The notes: generated by a model not told the origin, from the sequence alone. 64,000 bases of DNA from an uncultured Christensenella sp. (GCA_910585235.1 CAJUCM010000005.1:42945-106944), one strand, 5' to 3'. Positions 1-8,749 are shown, counted from the stretch's first letter. Translations and numbers: made by a program.

Positions 1-59
1 ACGAGCCACAGTTTTGCGGGAATGGATTTCAGGAATTTGTTGAATTTATTCTGTTTCAC
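1..59 (-). CDS. start of a probable GerAC-type germination lipoprotein (cut by window edge)
   Basis: Only the first 19 or so codons are inside the window. They open with a GTG start and read VKQNKFNKFLKSIPAKLWLV, a basic N-terminus that could lead into a lipoprotein signal peptide. An AAGGAG Shine-Dalgarno sits five bases before the GTG. The start overlaps the end of the upstream GerAB-type permease gene by 14 bp, so the two are translationally coupled. Germinant-receptor operons usually run A-B-C, so a Ger(x)C lipoprotein is the expected third gene. The identity is inferred from position; the visible residues alone do not prove it. Confidence 0.55.
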   Translation of the reverse strand, partial: MKQNKFNKFLKSIPAKLWL

Positions 60-1131
60 GGCGTCTCCTTATTTTGAATAACAGCATCAGCGCGGGCAAA
101 AGCAGGGCGAATATAGGGAAGATCCAGAAGAGATTGACGCAGACCGCCTGATTCAGCGAACTGTACCGATAGTCGAGCAGGATCGTGAGCGCAAGCATGA
201 CGGCGTTGACCGCGATCGAGAGGAGCGCCGGCAGAAGCCGTTTTTCTCTGCTGCCGTAGGATTGTCTTAAAAGTTCGATCCCTGCCTGCAAGGGGAGAAT
301 CGCGTAGAACGCCATGACGAGCGAGAGCGAATAGATAAAGAGGTAATCGATCCTCCCCACCGTCTCGATCCCCGAAAAATAGCGGGTCGTCTTTGTAAAG
401 GCGAATTGCTGACTGACGGAAATATCCTCAAACACGCCGTAAAACACCGCGAGGAAGAGAAGCACTGCGGCGGCGCCCGCAAGATAGGACAGAAGCCCCT
501 TCCAGGGGAGCCCTTTTTTATAGTCAATCTTTCCGAGAAACGAAAGGAGAATCGCGGAATCGAAGAACCAGCTCATGTTATAGGCAAAGCCCTGAAAAAC
601 GTTTTTTGCGCCCGACTGCAACGCGGGGGCAAGCGCGCCGAAGTCGGCGGCTCCCACCGAAAGCATGATGATGCCGATAAACGCCGCGATCGCAAGGGGC
701 GCCAGTACGTCCCACATTCTGCCGAACGAGGAGAGGGGTTTGGCGCACAGATAGGCGGAAAAAATAAAGAATGAAGAGAACGCAACGATCGAGGGGAGCG
801 TATCGTAGAACACGCTCTGAACGAAAATTTTCTGTTCGACGAGCGGGAGCAGCGCCGCGAAAAAGAAGAAGAGCGAAAATACGGTCAGAACGATCCGCGC
901 CGTCACTTTACCGAGTTTGTCCGCAATCAGTTCAAAGAGCGAGCGGTTGTTTTTTGCAAGGAGAAGAACGAGGAATACGATTGCCGCCTGTAATATAAAG
1001 TTCATCGCGGCGGGGAACAGCAAGTCGTTCTTGGCGTAGTGGACGAGGTTCGCGGGCATGAGAATGATTTTCCCCACGGGTGCGATCGCCGCCAGAAAGA
1101 AGCAGAGTTGTCTTGTGGATATTTTATTCAT
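46..1131 (-). CDS. GerAB-type spore germination permease
   Basis: A 361-residue polytopic inner-membrane protein of the GerAB/GrkB family, within the amino acid/polyamine transporter superfamily. It opens with the typical N-terminus (KISTRQLCFFLAAIAPVGK) and contains about ten hydrophobic segments separated by short loops, ending in a basic RRRRETE tail. In spores this subunit sits in the inner membrane and binds or senses the germinant with the A and C subunits. Its ATG overlaps the end of the A-subunit gene by 8 bp, and its stop overlaps the next gene, so the operon is tightly coupled. Length matches the family. Which amino acid or other germinant it recognises cannot be told from sequence. 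Confidence 0.9.
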   Translation of the reverse strand: MNKISTRQLCFFLAAIAPVGKIILMPANLVHYAKNDLLFPAAMNFILQAAIVFLVLLLAKNNRSLFELIADKLGKVTARIVLTVFSLFFFFAALLPLVEQKIFVQSVFYDTLPSIVAFSSFFIFSAYLCAKPLSSFGRMWDVLAPLAIAAFIGIIMLSVGAADFGALAPALQSGAKNVFQGFAYNMSWFFDSAILLSFLGKIDYKKGLPWKGLLSYLAGAAAVLLFLAVFYGVFEDISVSQQFAFTKTTRYFSGIETVGRIDYLFIYSLSLVMAFYAILPLQAGIELLRQSYGSREKRLLPALLSIAVNAVMLALTILLDYRYSSLNQAVCVNLFWIFPIFALLLPALMLLFKIRRRRETE

Positions 1132-2563
1132 GGCGCAGTCTCCTCTTGTTTTTGCTTCCGAACGTTTTCGGGCGCGTTTTCAGTTCGCCTAAATTATATT
1201 TGACGAGCGAATCGCGTAAATCTTTTCCGATCATGGGTGAGAAAGGCGCAACGAGCGGGGAGCCGAACGTATCCGTCGTAACAAGGTAGAATACGATAAA
1301 TCCCGTCGCAAGAATAATGCCGTAAGTTCCGACGCTTCCCGCAATAAGGAGCATGGCAAGGCGCACGACCGAGGTTTCCTCGATGAGATTGGGAACGGCG
1401 TACAGACCGATCCCGCTGAACGCGATAATGATGATGGCGGGCGTTGAAACGAAACCCGCGCTGACGGCGGTTTCGCCCAATACGAGCGCGCCCACGACCG
1501 AGAGCGCCATGCCCACATACTTCGGCATGCGGATACTCGCTTCGTTCAGAATTTCCAGAACGATGAGAACGAGCAGCATTTCGAGCGAGGGGGAGAACGG
1601 CAGGTCGCGGATACTGCCGGAGATCGTTAAAAGCAGTTTGACCGGCAGAAGCTGTAATTTGAAGAGCTGCGCCGCAACGTAGAACGCGGGCAGATAGATC
1701 GCCACGATCAGGGCGAACAGACGGATGAGGCGGGTAAAGGTCGCGCGGTACTGCGGAACGAAGTAGTCCTCGCTCGACTGAAAGTCCTCCACGATCAGAT
1801 AGGGGACTGTGAGGGCGATCGGCGAGCCGTCCACGAGAATGCCAACTCTGCCCTCCGCGATCTTCGCGCAGAAGATGTCCGGTTTTTCCGTCGTGCCGAC
1901 CTGTTTCATCAAAGACTTCGGGCGGGACGCAAGAAAGTGCGTGAGATAGGAAGAGTCGGGAATGACGTCGATGTCTATCTTATTGATTTTTTCCTTGACT
2001 TCTTCCACCACTTTGCGGACGCTCGTCCCCTCCAAATAGCAGACGGCGACAAACGTCTGGGAACGTCTGCCGACTTTCAGATATTCGATCTTCAATTCCC
2101 CCGTCTTAAAGCGGCGGCGGACAAGCGAGGTGTTGACTTTCACGTCCTCGATAAAGCCTTCGCGCGGACCTTTGATGGTGACGTCGGTAGGCGGTTCCGC
2201 GATCGCGCGGATAAATATTTTTTTTGTGCCGACGATAATGCCCTCGTCCATGCCCTCCCACAGCAGTACGGGATTGCCCGCAAGAATTTCTTCCGCGAGT
2301 TTATCGAGGGATTTTTCCATGCGCATTTCGGGAAAGGCAAGCCGTTTTCCGATCTCTTCCGCCGTCTTTTCCCCGTCGTAGTGAAAGAGGGGGCGTACGA
2401 CGAGCTGTCCCAAAAGTTCTTTATCGCATACGGGGTCGGTAAAGAGGACGACGAATTCGTCCCCCTGTCCGTCCGTAAATGCAAATTCCAGAATATCTTC
2501 CGCAGGGAGCAGTTTTTTTAACGCTTCCTGATCTTGTTTTAATTTTCCCGTAATATTTTGCAC
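1124..2563 (-). CDS. GerAA-type spore germinant receptor A subunit
   Basis: A 479-residue GerA/GerKA family protein. The N-terminal soluble half (about residues 1-265) carries the family signature EPPTDVTIKGPREGF. The C-terminal half has about five membrane segments beginning at RLIRLFALIVAIYLPAFY. The frame is open well upstream, but the residues before MQNITGKLKQDQ do not resemble the family and run into a terminator, so a GTG start at 2563 is preferred. No Shine-Dalgarno precedes it. The protein acts with the B and C subunits in the spore inner membrane to trigger germination. Start choice is less certain than the family call. Confidence 0.88.
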   Translation of the reverse strand: MQNITGKLKQDQEALKKLLPAEDILEFAFTDGQGDEFVVLFTDPVCDKELLGQLVVRPLFHYDGEKTAEEIGKRLAFPEMRMEKSLDKLAEEILAGNPVLLWEGMDEGIIVGTKKIFIRAIAEPPTDVTIKGPREGFIEDVKVNTSLVRRRFKTGELKIEYLKVGRRSQTFVAVCYLEGTSVRKVVEEVKEKINKIDIDVIPDSSYLTHFLASRPKSLMKQVGTTEKPDIFCAKIAEGRVGILVDGSPIALTVPYLIVEDFQSSEDYFVPQYRATFTRLIRLFALIVAIYLPAFYVAAQLFKLQLLPVKLLLTISGSIRDLPFSPSLEMLLVLIVLEILNEASIRMPKYVGMALSVVGALVLGETAVSAGFVSTPAIIIIAFSGIGLYAVPNLIEETSVVRLAMLLIAGSVGTYGIILATGFIVFYLVTTDTFGSPLVAPFSPMIGKDLRDSLVKYNLGELKTRPKTFGSKNKRRLRHE

Positions 2564-2568
2564 GATAC

Positions 2569-2597
2569 AAGTATGAGAAATAATCGGGTAAGTATGC
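2569..2597 (-). promoter_or_regulatory. possible forespore (sigma-G-like) promoter of the ger operon
   Basis: On the minus strand GCATA is followed after 17 bases by CATACTT, close to the general shape of sigma-G promoters (GnATR and CATnnTA in Bacillus). Germinant-receptor operons are classically sigma-G dependent. The -10-like box lies only about five bases before the proposed GTG, so the transcript would be leaderless or nearly so. No sigma-A-like pair is seen here. This is a weak, pattern-based call. Confidence 0.3.
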
Positions 2598-2610
2598 GGG
2601 CGTTTTTCCA

Positions 2611-2642
2611 AAAGAAAAAACCCGACCGCAAGTCGGGTTTTT
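2611..2642 (-). terminator. rho-independent terminator after the LRR lipoprotein gene
   Basis: CCCGAC / GTCGGG stem with a five-base loop, followed on the minus strand by TTTTTTC. It lies 23 bp after the lipoprotein stop codon and separates that gene from the ger operon. Confidence 0.85.
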
Positions 2643-2664
2643 ACTTCACCTGAGGGATAAGCGT

Positions 2665-3612
2665 CTATTCCCAAACGGCGATTTCGCCATCGACGTAGTG
2701 CCAAAAATTCAGGTCGACGTCCGTCCGTTCGGTTTCCGAATAAAAGTAGATGTCCACATATTTTACGAGTTTTAACATATCGTGCCCTTCCCAATATTCA
2801 TAGGATTTTTCGGTAAAGACGCCTTTCAGACTTGTGCAATCTTCGAGCGTGTAATAATCGAACGCAAGCGCGTTTCTGCCGTTATAAAAGACTGTTTCGA
2901 GACCGGTGCACCCTGAGAACGCCCGACTCTTTAATTCCGTCAAGCCTTCGGGAAGCGTGACGCTTTTCAGATTCGTGCTATTTTTGAAAGCGTATTCTCC
3001 GATCGTAGTCAAGCCTGATCCGAAAGTAATTTCCTGAATGCCGCAGAGGGCGAACGCCCAATCCTCGACGGTTTCGACCGTATCGGGCAAAACGATATGT
3101 CCGATGTTTTCGCAGTAATAAAAGGTATGAGCGGGAATCGAGGTGATGCCCGCGCCGAACGAAACCTCTTTGAGGTTTTCACATTGCTCGAAAACGTTGC
3201 TTCCCATTTGCGTTACGTTGTCGGGGATCGCAATGCTTTCAAGCGCAGTGCACCCTAAGAACGCCTTTTTTTCGATTTTTTCGACGCCTTTTCCGATCGT
3301 TACGTTTTTGAGCGCGGGACAGCCTGAAAACGCATCTGTGCCGATCACTTTTACGCTGTCCGGGATCGTGACGCTTTCCATTCCGAGAAAACCCATATGA
3401 CCGATTTCCGCAACGGGCTTTCCGTTATAGGTGGCAGGGATCTCGATTTGCGTGATCGTCGGATCGGCCGCCCTTGCCGCCGCACAAATATAATATGAGC
3501 CGTCGTCGCTCAGCGTATATTTGAGTATGTCGTCGTCGGTGCAGGCGGTAAGTCCGACCGCAAACGTGAGCGACAGCGAAAAAGCCAACCCTGTTAAAAG
3601 TTTCCGATTCAT
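2665..3612 (-). CDS. BspA-type leucine-rich-repeat lipoprotein
   Basis: A 315-residue secreted lipoprotein. The ATG at 3612 follows an AGGGAG Shine-Dalgarno and opens a signal peptide (MNRKLLTGLAFSLSLTFA) ending in a lipobox (VGLTAC) with the acylated cysteine near residue 25. The mature part is a run of LRR_5 repeats of about 23 residues with the pattern IP(D)xVxxIGxxAFxGCxxLKxVTI, from roughly residue 50 to 280. Such repeats form a solenoid used for surface binding in gut Firmicutes and Bacteroidetes. The frame extends upstream of 3612, but that part has no signal peptide. The ligand is unknown. Confidence 0.85.
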   Translation of the reverse strand: MNRKLLTGLAFSLSLTFAVGLTACTDDDILKYTLSDDGSYYICAAARAADPTITQIEIPATYNGKPVAEIGHMGFLGMESVTIPDSVKVIGTDAFSGCPALKNVTIGKGVEKIEKKAFLGCTALESIAIPDNVTQMGSNVFEQCENLKEVSFGAGITSIPAHTFYYCENIGHIVLPDTVETVEDWAFALCGIQEITFGSGLTTIGEYAFKNSTNLKSVTLPEGLTELKSRAFSGCTGLETVFYNGRNALAFDYYTLEDCTSLKGVFTEKSYEYWEGHDMLKLVKYVDIYFYSETERTDVDLNFWHYVDGEIAVWE

Positions 3613-3658
3613 ATAATTCTCCCTGAATGATAGTATACCGATTCGATTCGGTGAAATC

Positions 3659-3687
3659 ATTATAGCAGAGAATTTGAAAATTATCAA
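3659..3687 (-). promoter_or_regulatory. sigma-A promoter of the LRR lipoprotein
   Basis: On the minus strand TTGATA, a 17-bp spacer, then a perfect TATAAT. It is placed about 47 bp before the ATG at 3612 and divergent from the prmA promoter. Confidence 0.75.
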
Positions 3688-3732
3688 TGTTATTTTCAAA
3701 AATTTTCAGCCGGACGGGAAACCGTTCCCCGC

Positions 3733-3761
3733 TTGACATTTGATTGCGTGTATTTTATAAT
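3733..3761 (+). promoter_or_regulatory. consensus sigma-A promoter of prmA
   Basis: TTGACA (3733-3738), a 17-bp spacer and TATAAT (3756-3761): a perfect consensus promoter. The ATG of prmA follows the -10 box by only nine bases, so transcription should begin at or within a few bases of the start codon. Confidence 0.85.
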
Positions 3762-3770
3762 AATCCCGTT

Positions 3771-4721
3771 ATGAAATATATCGAACTGACCGTACATACC
3801 ACGACCGAGGCGAGCGAGCTCGTCGCCGACGCCATGTGGGAATTTTCTCCGCACGGCGTGACCGTGTGCGACGCGAACGACGTGATCGCGCTTCAAAAGG
3901 ACAGCACCGTTTTCTGGGACTATATGGACGACGGACTGACCCCGACCGAAAAAGACGTGCTCGTCAAGTGCTACGTCGAACCCGACCGCGCGGGCGAACT
4001 CGTTCCCGCGATCATGAAGGAGATCGAAATGAGGCGGGACAACGCTTCGGATTTTCTCCGTTTCGGCACGCTGGAAGATACCAAGCGCGAGATCGAGGGG
4101 GACGACTGGATCGACGTGTGGAAAAAACACTTCCGTCCCATTCACCTCGGCAAGATCGTCGTCGTTCCCGAATGGATCGGATATGAAAAGCGGGCGGGGG
4201 AGGAGACCGTCCTTTTAGATTCCAATATGGCGTTCGGCACGGGCGAACACGAGACGACTTCCATGTGCGTGGAGCTTATGCAGAAGTATCTCAAAGCGGG
4301 CGATACCTGTATCGACGTGGGTTGCGGAAGCGGCATTTTGGGCATTTCCGCGGCGAAGCTGGGCGCGGGCGAATGCTATCTTTCCGACCTCGACCCCGTT
4401 GCGGTGGAGAGCGCGAAACACAACGCGGAAAAGAACGGCGTTGCGGACAGAGTGACGGTCGCGGGCGCGAACCTTTTGGAGGGGACGTACGTTCGCGCGG
4501 AACTCGCGCTTGCCAATATCACGGCGGAAGTTCTAATCTTACTTGCGCCCTCCGTCGTCGGTCATGTGAAAGAGAACGGCGTGCTCATTCTGAGCGGGAT
4601 CATCAGGGAACGCCTCGAAGCGGTCAAAGACGTCTATCAAAAAGTCGGCTTCAACCTTTTGGAAGAGCGGGAAAAGGGTTCCTGGTTCGCGCTCGTTCTC
4701 AGAAAGGGGGCGCACTCATGA
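3771..4721 (+). CDS. prmA: ribosomal protein L11 methyltransferase
   Basis: PrmA transfers methyl groups from S-adenosylmethionine to ribosomal protein L11. The 316-residue protein starts MKYIELTVHTTTEASELVAD, as the family does, and has the N-terminal substrate domain followed by a Rossmann methyltransferase domain with motif I VDVGCGSGILGISAAKLG and a later NITAEVL motif. The ATG at 3771 has no Shine-Dalgarno and sits nine bases after a consensus -10 box, so the mRNA is probably leaderless. The stop overlaps the rsmE start (ATGA), giving an operon prmA-rsmE-mtaB. Confidence 0.93.
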   Translation: MKYIELTVHTTTEASELVADAMWEFSPHGVTVCDANDVIALQKDSTVFWDYMDDGLTPTEKDVLVKCYVEPDRAGELVPAIMKEIEMRRDNASDFLRFGTLEDTKREIEGDDWIDVWKKHFRPIHLGKIVVVPEWIGYEKRAGEETVLLDSNMAFGTGEHETTSMCVELMQKYLKAGDTCIDVGCGSGILGISAAKLGAGECYLSDLDPVAVESAKHNAEKNGVADRVTVAGANLLEGTYVRAELALANITAEVLILLAPSVVGHVKENGVLILSGIIRERLEAVKDVYQKVGFNLLEEREKGSWFALVLRKGAHS

Positions 4722-5434
4722 GCGCGCCCAAGCGGTTTTTCGTCAGGAATATCGGGGAAGAAGTCGTGCTTTCGGGCGAAGAATTTCGCCATGCAAAGAA
4801 CGTTCTGCGCCTTTCGGAGGGGGCGGAAGTCGTTCTCTTCGACGGGAGCGGAGCCGAGTACGCTGCGGTCATTACAAAGATCGGCAAGGCGGAAATGCTT
4901 CTGCATACCGTGAAAAAGGGGGTTTCCGAACGCGATCCCCGCGCGGATATTTATTTGCTTGTCGGCGCGCTCAAAGGGGATAAAACGGAGCTCGTCGTGC
5001 AGAAAGCGACGGAGCTCGGCGTCAATAAAATCGGCGTGTTCCATTCGCAGTACTGTTCCGCATACATGAACGAAAACAAGTTTGCACGGCTCAACCGCGT
5101 GGCGGCGGAGGCGAGCAAGCAGTGTCTGCGGGCGACCGTTCCCGAACTTATCTATTTCGATTCCTTTCAGCGCGCGATCGCTTCCGCGGAGGGATACGGA
5201 AGCAAACTCTTTGCCTGCGAGTTTATTTCGGAGAGCGAAGTTTCGTTGAGCGGTATCGGGAACAGCGTGGCGCTCGTTGTGGGAAGCGAGGGCGGATTTA
5301 CGCGGGAAGAATTCGAGTACGCGCGCAAAGAGGGCTTTCGGGGCGTGACGCTCGGCAAGCGCATTTTACGCGCCGAGACGGCGGCGATCGACTTTTTAAG
5401 TATCGCCGCATACTTTGCGGGGGAGTTGAAATGA
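4718..5434 (+). CDS. rsmE: 16S rRNA m3U1498 methyltransferase RsmE
   Basis: RsmE is a SPOUT-class methyltransferase that makes 3-methyluridine at position 1498 of 16S rRNA. The 238-residue protein shows the N-terminal PUA-like part (MSAPKRFFVRN, then EEFRHAKNVLRL), the KATELGV motif and the C-terminal knot with VVGSEGGFTREEFEYA and LGKRILRAETA. The start at 4718 overlaps the prmA stop by four bases and has an AAGGGGG Shine-Dalgarno. Its stop overlaps the mtaB start in the same way. Confidence 0.94.
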   Translation: MSAPKRFFVRNIGEEVVLSGEEFRHAKNVLRLSEGAEVVLFDGSGAEYAAVITKIGKAEMLLHTVKKGVSERDPRADIYLLVGALKGDKTELVVQKATELGVNKIGVFHSQYCSAYMNENKFARLNRVAAEASKQCLRATVPELIYFDSFQRAIASAEGYGSKLFACEFISESEVSLSGIGNSVALVVGSEGGFTREEFEYARKEGFRGVTLGKRILRAETAAIDFLSIAAYFAGELK

Positions 5435-6648
5435 AGGCGTGCGTATTTACCCTCGGCTGTAAAATGAACGAGGTCGAGAGTATGTCGCTCTGGTCGGGAC
5501 TCGAAAAGCTCGGCTATGAAGTGACGGACGAGCTGTGCGCTGCGGATCTGTATCTGCTCAATACCTGCGCCGTCACCAAAGAGGCGGAAAAGAAATCCCG
5601 TCAGGCGATCGCACGGCTGAGAAAGTTCAATCCGCTTGCGCCCGTCGTGGTGTTCGGCTGCGCGGCGGCGCACGCGCCCGAAAGTTTTGTCAAAAAAGAG
5701 GGCGTTCTGTTCGTCTCCGGCGCGCAGGGCAAGGACAAAGTGCTTGCGCTCTTGGGCAAGGGGGGCGTCTATCCCGATTCGGACGAGCGCGTATTCTCCG
5801 AACTTCCCGTGCCCAAACAGAGCAAGACCCGCGCCTTTTTGCGCATTCAGGACGGGTGTGACAACTTCTGTTCTTACTGTATCATTCCGTATCTTCGCGG
5901 GCGCTCCCGTTCGAGGAGGGTGCAGTCGATCCTGAAAGAGGCGGAATGCGTGACGGCAAACGAGATCGTTCTGACGGGGATCGATATTTCTTCTTACCGC
6001 GACGGGGACACGGATCTGGGCGGGCTTTTGTATGCCATGCGGGAACTGCCTCTCAGGATAAGGCTCGGATCGCTCGAACCGCATATTATCACGCGGGAGT
6101 TTCTTGAACGTATCCGCGCGGCGGGGAACGTGATGCCGCACTTTCACCTTTCGTTGCAGAGCGGGAGCGATTCGGTTCTTCGCTCCATGAACCGCCACTA
6201 TACGCGGGGAGAATATCTTGATAAGTGCGCTCTGATACGGGAATATTTTGATAACGCCGCAGTCACGACGGATATTATCGTCGGCTTTACGGGCGAGACG
6301 GAAGAGGACTTTCAAAAGTCGCTTTCGATCGTGGAAGAAGCGGGCTTTTCGCGCGTGCACGCCTTTCCCTATTCTCCGCGCGAGGGGACGGTCGCATATA
6401 AGCGGGGGGATACGCCCGCGGAAATCAAAAAGAGGCGCACGGCGGAACTTCTGGCGGCGGCGGACAGGGCGGAAAAAATCTTTCTTGAAAAACAGCTCGG
6501 CAAAGAAGCGGAAGTCCTCTTTGAAGAGGACGGAGGATATACCGAAAACTACGTCCGCGTCCATGCCGAAGGCGCGCGCGAGGGCGAACTGAAAAAGGTC
6601 GTTATCAAAAAAATCACCGACCGCGGCGTAATCGCCGAAATATTGTAA
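5431..6648 (+). CDS. mtaB: tRNA t6A37 methylthiotransferase MtaB
   Basis: A 405-residue radical-SAM enzyme that adds a methylthio group to N6-threonylcarbamoyladenosine at tRNA position 37. It has the N-terminal UPF0004 domain with three cluster-binding cysteines (TLGCKMN, NTCAV, FGCAAA), the radical-SAM CxxxCxxC motif (CDNFCSYC) near residue 145-152, and a C-terminal TRAM-like region. Its GCAAA differs slightly from the usual GCxxQ. The ATG overlaps the rsmE stop. Third gene of the prmA operon. Confidence 0.93.
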   Translation: MKACVFTLGCKMNEVESMSLWSGLEKLGYEVTDELCAADLYLLNTCAVTKEAEKKSRQAIARLRKFNPLAPVVVFGCAAAHAPESFVKKEGVLFVSGAQGKDKVLALLGKGGVYPDSDERVFSELPVPKQSKTRAFLRIQDGCDNFCSYCIIPYLRGRSRSRRVQSILKEAECVTANEIVLTGIDISSYRDGDTDLGGLLYAMRELPLRIRLGSLEPHIITREFLERIRAAGNVMPHFHLSLQSGSDSVLRSMNRHYTRGEYLDKCALIREYFDNAAVTTDIIVGFTGETEEDFQKSLSIVEEAGFSRVHAFPYSPREGTVAYKRGDTPAEIKKRRTAELLAAADRAEKIFLEKQLGKEAEVLFEEDGGYTENYVRVHAEGAREGELKKVVIKKITDRGVIAEIL

Positions 6649-6677
6649 AATAGTATTGTTGTTGTTCATTGCGAATT

Positions 6678-6881
6678 TCATTCGCAATCCATTCCTAAAA
6701 GGTAATCGCAAGTGCAATCGAATATTCGGATCAGCTTTATGACTGCCAATGCGGACGGGATCCGTATTCCCCTTTCCCAACATGAAACGAGTGACTGCGA
6801 ATAGTTTATCATACTTGCAAGTTTTTTCTGCGTAAGTTTTTTCAGCGATCTTAATTCTTTGATTCTCTTTGCGATGACCAT
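6678..6881 (-). CDS. small XRE-family helix-turn-helix regulator
   Basis: A 67-residue protein that is almost entirely one Cro/C1-type HTH domain: AKRIKELRSLKKLTQKKLAS, then SQSLVSCWERGIRIPS as recognition helix, then the usual CDYLLG ending. It lies alone on the minus strand between mtaB and the HIT gene. No clear Shine-Dalgarno is seen before the ATG. Its target is unknown. A 7-bp inverted repeat (TGCGAAT / ATTCGCA, 6670-6686) overlaps its stop codon. Confidence 0.75.
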   Translation of the reverse strand: MVIAKRIKELRSLKKLTQKKLASMINYSQSLVSCWERGIRIPSALAVIKLIRIFDCTCDYLLGMDCE

Positions 6882-6949
6882 GAGTCAAGTATATTCGATA
6901 TTACAGGAAAATTTTCGGAATATGAGGAAGCTCATAATCAAGAGCCGAA

Positions 6950-7008
6950 TTGACAATTTCAATCGTATATGGTATAATAAAGCGGTCGCGGATAAAAACC
7001 GCGACCGC
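6950..7008 (+). promoter_or_regulatory. promoter and 5' hairpin of the HIT gene
   Basis: TTGACA (6950-6955), 17 bp, TATAAT (6973-6978). A perfect 10-bp hairpin (GCGGTCGCGG, seven-base loop, CCGCGACCGC) follows at 6982-7008, right where the transcript should begin. It has no U-tract and so is more likely a 5' stabilising structure than a terminator. A strong AAGGAG follows before the ATG. Confidence 0.8.
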
Positions 7009-7024
7009 AAATTAAGGAGTTATC

Positions 7025-7357
7025 ATGAACGACTGTATTTTCTGTAAGATCATTGCGGGGGAGATCCCTTCCCGCAAAAAGTACGAGGACGACGAGATCG
7101 TGATTTTCGAGGACATCGAACCAAAGGCGAAAATTCACCTCTTGTGCGTTCCCAAAGATCACTTTGCTTATTTGACGGAGCTTGACGAACGGCGCTCCGC
7201 ATTGCTCGGAAAAACGTTTTCAAAAATCGCTTCGTTTGCTCCCTCGTTCGGGCTTGAAAAGGGGTACCGCCTTATCGTCAATCAGGGCGACGACGCGGGG
7301 CAGACGGTCAAACATCTGCATATCCACATGATGGGTGGGCAGGAATTGCCGTTTTAG
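7025..7357 (+). CDS. HIT-family nucleotide hydrolase/transferase (Hint-like)
   Basis: A 110-residue histidine-triad protein. It begins with the zinc-type CIFCKIIAGEIPS motif and ends with the catalytic HxHxHxx triad (HLHIHMMGG) near residues 98-106. Hint-branch enzymes hydrolyse nucleoside phosphoramidates such as aminoacyl-AMP. Start at 7025 is supported by AAGGAG six bases upstream and by the family N-terminus. Monocistronic; it converges with cca, whose stop is only 3 bp away. Confidence 0.92.
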   Translation: MNDCIFCKIIAGEIPSRKKYEDDEIVIFEDIEPKAKIHLLCVPKDHFAYLTELDERRSALLGKTFSKIASFAPSFGLEKGYRLIVNQGDDAGQTVKHLHIHMMGGQELPF

Positions 7358-7360
7358 TTT

Positions 7361-8704
7361 TTAATTCGATCCCGCGTAATGTTTCGCTGCATATTTCAGG
7401 AGCGTATCGCAGCGGTTGCGTGCTCCGTCCCCGATCGCATAGAGGAGCAACTCATGGAGCGTAAATCCGATTTTTTCGGGTTTTATGCCGAGGGACAGCA
7501 GATCGTTTCCGTTGATTTTCAGCTCTTTCAGAGAGCGGGGCGCACCCTCGCTCTTCATTTTTTCGGCAATACTTTTCCACTTCACCGCGGCGGGGGCGGG
7601 GGAACAATCGTCCTTGCAGGCGGAATAGTCCGCTTGGAAGAGTGCGATTAGGTGGGGCAGAAGCGGGTAATTTTCTACGATCGTTTTCCGCACCTTGTAT
7701 TCCTTCATGGATTGGTTGATGTCGCGCATGTGCAGAGAGACGAGTTTCTTTGTCTCTGCAATCAGCTTTGCGGGCGCTTTCAGGCGGGTCAGAATTTCCT
7801 CCGCAATGCGCGCGCCCTCTTCGGGGTGTCTGTAAAAGTTTCCGTCGCGGTCAAAACAGAAAGGCTTGCCGACGTCGTGCAGAAGCGCCGCGAAACGGAT
7901 GTCTTTTTCCGCATAGCGCACGCAACGCAGGGAATGCTCCAACACGTCGTATTTGTGATAGTCGGCGCGCTGGGAAAGTCCGTCGCCCAAGGCAAGTTCG
8001 GGTAATATCTCTTTGAGAACGCCCGTATCTTTGAGAATGTGCAGTCCGCGGTAGGCGTCTTTTCCGCTATTCGTATATAGCAGGCGGGAAAGCTCCGAAT
8101 AGATGCGCTCCGGCACAATGTCGAGAATGAGCGCCGAATGCTTTTTTGCTCCCGCAAGGCATTCCGCGTCGGGCGAAAAACCCGTCTCGGCGGAGAGCCG
8201 CGCAAGCCGCATGAGCCGAAGCCCGTCCTCGCCGAACACTTTTTCCGCGGGCGCGACGGTGCGGAATACGCGCTTTTCAATGTCGGGGATCCCGCCGAGC
8301 GGATCGACGAATCGATCGTTTTTCGCGTCGTAATAGACGGCGTTTGCTGTGAAGTCGCGGCGCAGCGCGTCTTTATGAATATCCGCCGTAAAGGTGATTT
8401 CTGCGGGCGCGTGTAAGCCCCGCACGTATTTATCCGAGCGGAATCTTGTAAATTCGTACTTCATGCCGTCGCGGTCGGTAAGGCGCACGGTGCCCGTGTT
8501 TTGATAGACGGCGTCAGCCGTAAAGCCGACTTTCGTCGCGGCGGAAATAAGTTCTTCCTCCGTGCCCGCGCCCGCGAGATCCCAGTCGGCGTCCTTTTTG
8601 AGCGCACCGCAAAGAAAGTCCCTGACGCTTCCGCCCACCACGAAGAGGGGGAAGGGAACGGCGTTTGTAAGTTCGATCAAGTTTTGCGGGAGAGATTGTT
8701 TCAA
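7361..8704 (-). CDS. cca: CCA-adding tRNA nucleotidyltransferase / poly(A) polymerase family with HD domain
   Basis: A 447-residue class II nucleotidyltransferase. The N-terminal head has GGSVRD and the DADWDLAG metal-binding aspartates, followed by the template-recognition region (RFRSDKY, then LRRDFTANA). A C-terminal HD domain carries LLHDVGKP. It adds or repairs the 3' CCA of tRNAs. The start appears to be TTG at 8704, giving MKQSLPQNLIELTNAV, with GAGG upstream; no ATG gives a better fit. It is transcribed divergently from the lipid kinase through a shared -35 box. Confidence 0.9.
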   Translation of the reverse strand: MKQSLPQNLIELTNAVPFPLFVVGGSVRDFLCGALKKDADWDLAGAGTEEELISAATKVGFTADAVYQNTGTVRLTDRDGMKYEFTRFRSDKYVRGLHAPAEITFTADIHKDALRRDFTANAVYYDAKNDRFVDPLGGIPDIEKRVFRTVAPAEKVFGEDGLRLMRLARLSAETGFSPDAECLAGAKKHSALILDIVPERIYSELSRLLYTNSGKDAYRGLHILKDTGVLKEILPELALGDGLSQRADYHKYDVLEHSLRCVRYAEKDIRFAALLHDVGKPFCFDRDGNFYRHPEEGARIAEEILTRLKAPAKLIAETKKLVSLHMRDINQSMKEYKVRKTIVENYPLLPHLIALFQADYSACKDDCSPAPAAVKWKSIAEKMKSEGAPRSLKELKINGNDLLSLGIKPEKIGFTLHELLLYAIGDGARNRCDTLLKYAAKHYAGSN

Positions 8705-8749
8705 AAGATTGCCTCGCGCGCGGGAATGTAAAATTTTTCTTCAAAAATC

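Noticed and set aside
1937..2521. Long opposite-strand reading frames, such as those against gerAA, prfA and the surface genes
   Set aside because: They are shadows of the strongly biased codon use in the real genes; they have no family similarity, no ribosome-binding site and implausible composition.
6670..6686. Inverted repeat at the XRE stop codon as a terminator
   Set aside because: The stem is short and AT-rich, and there is no T-run on either strand.
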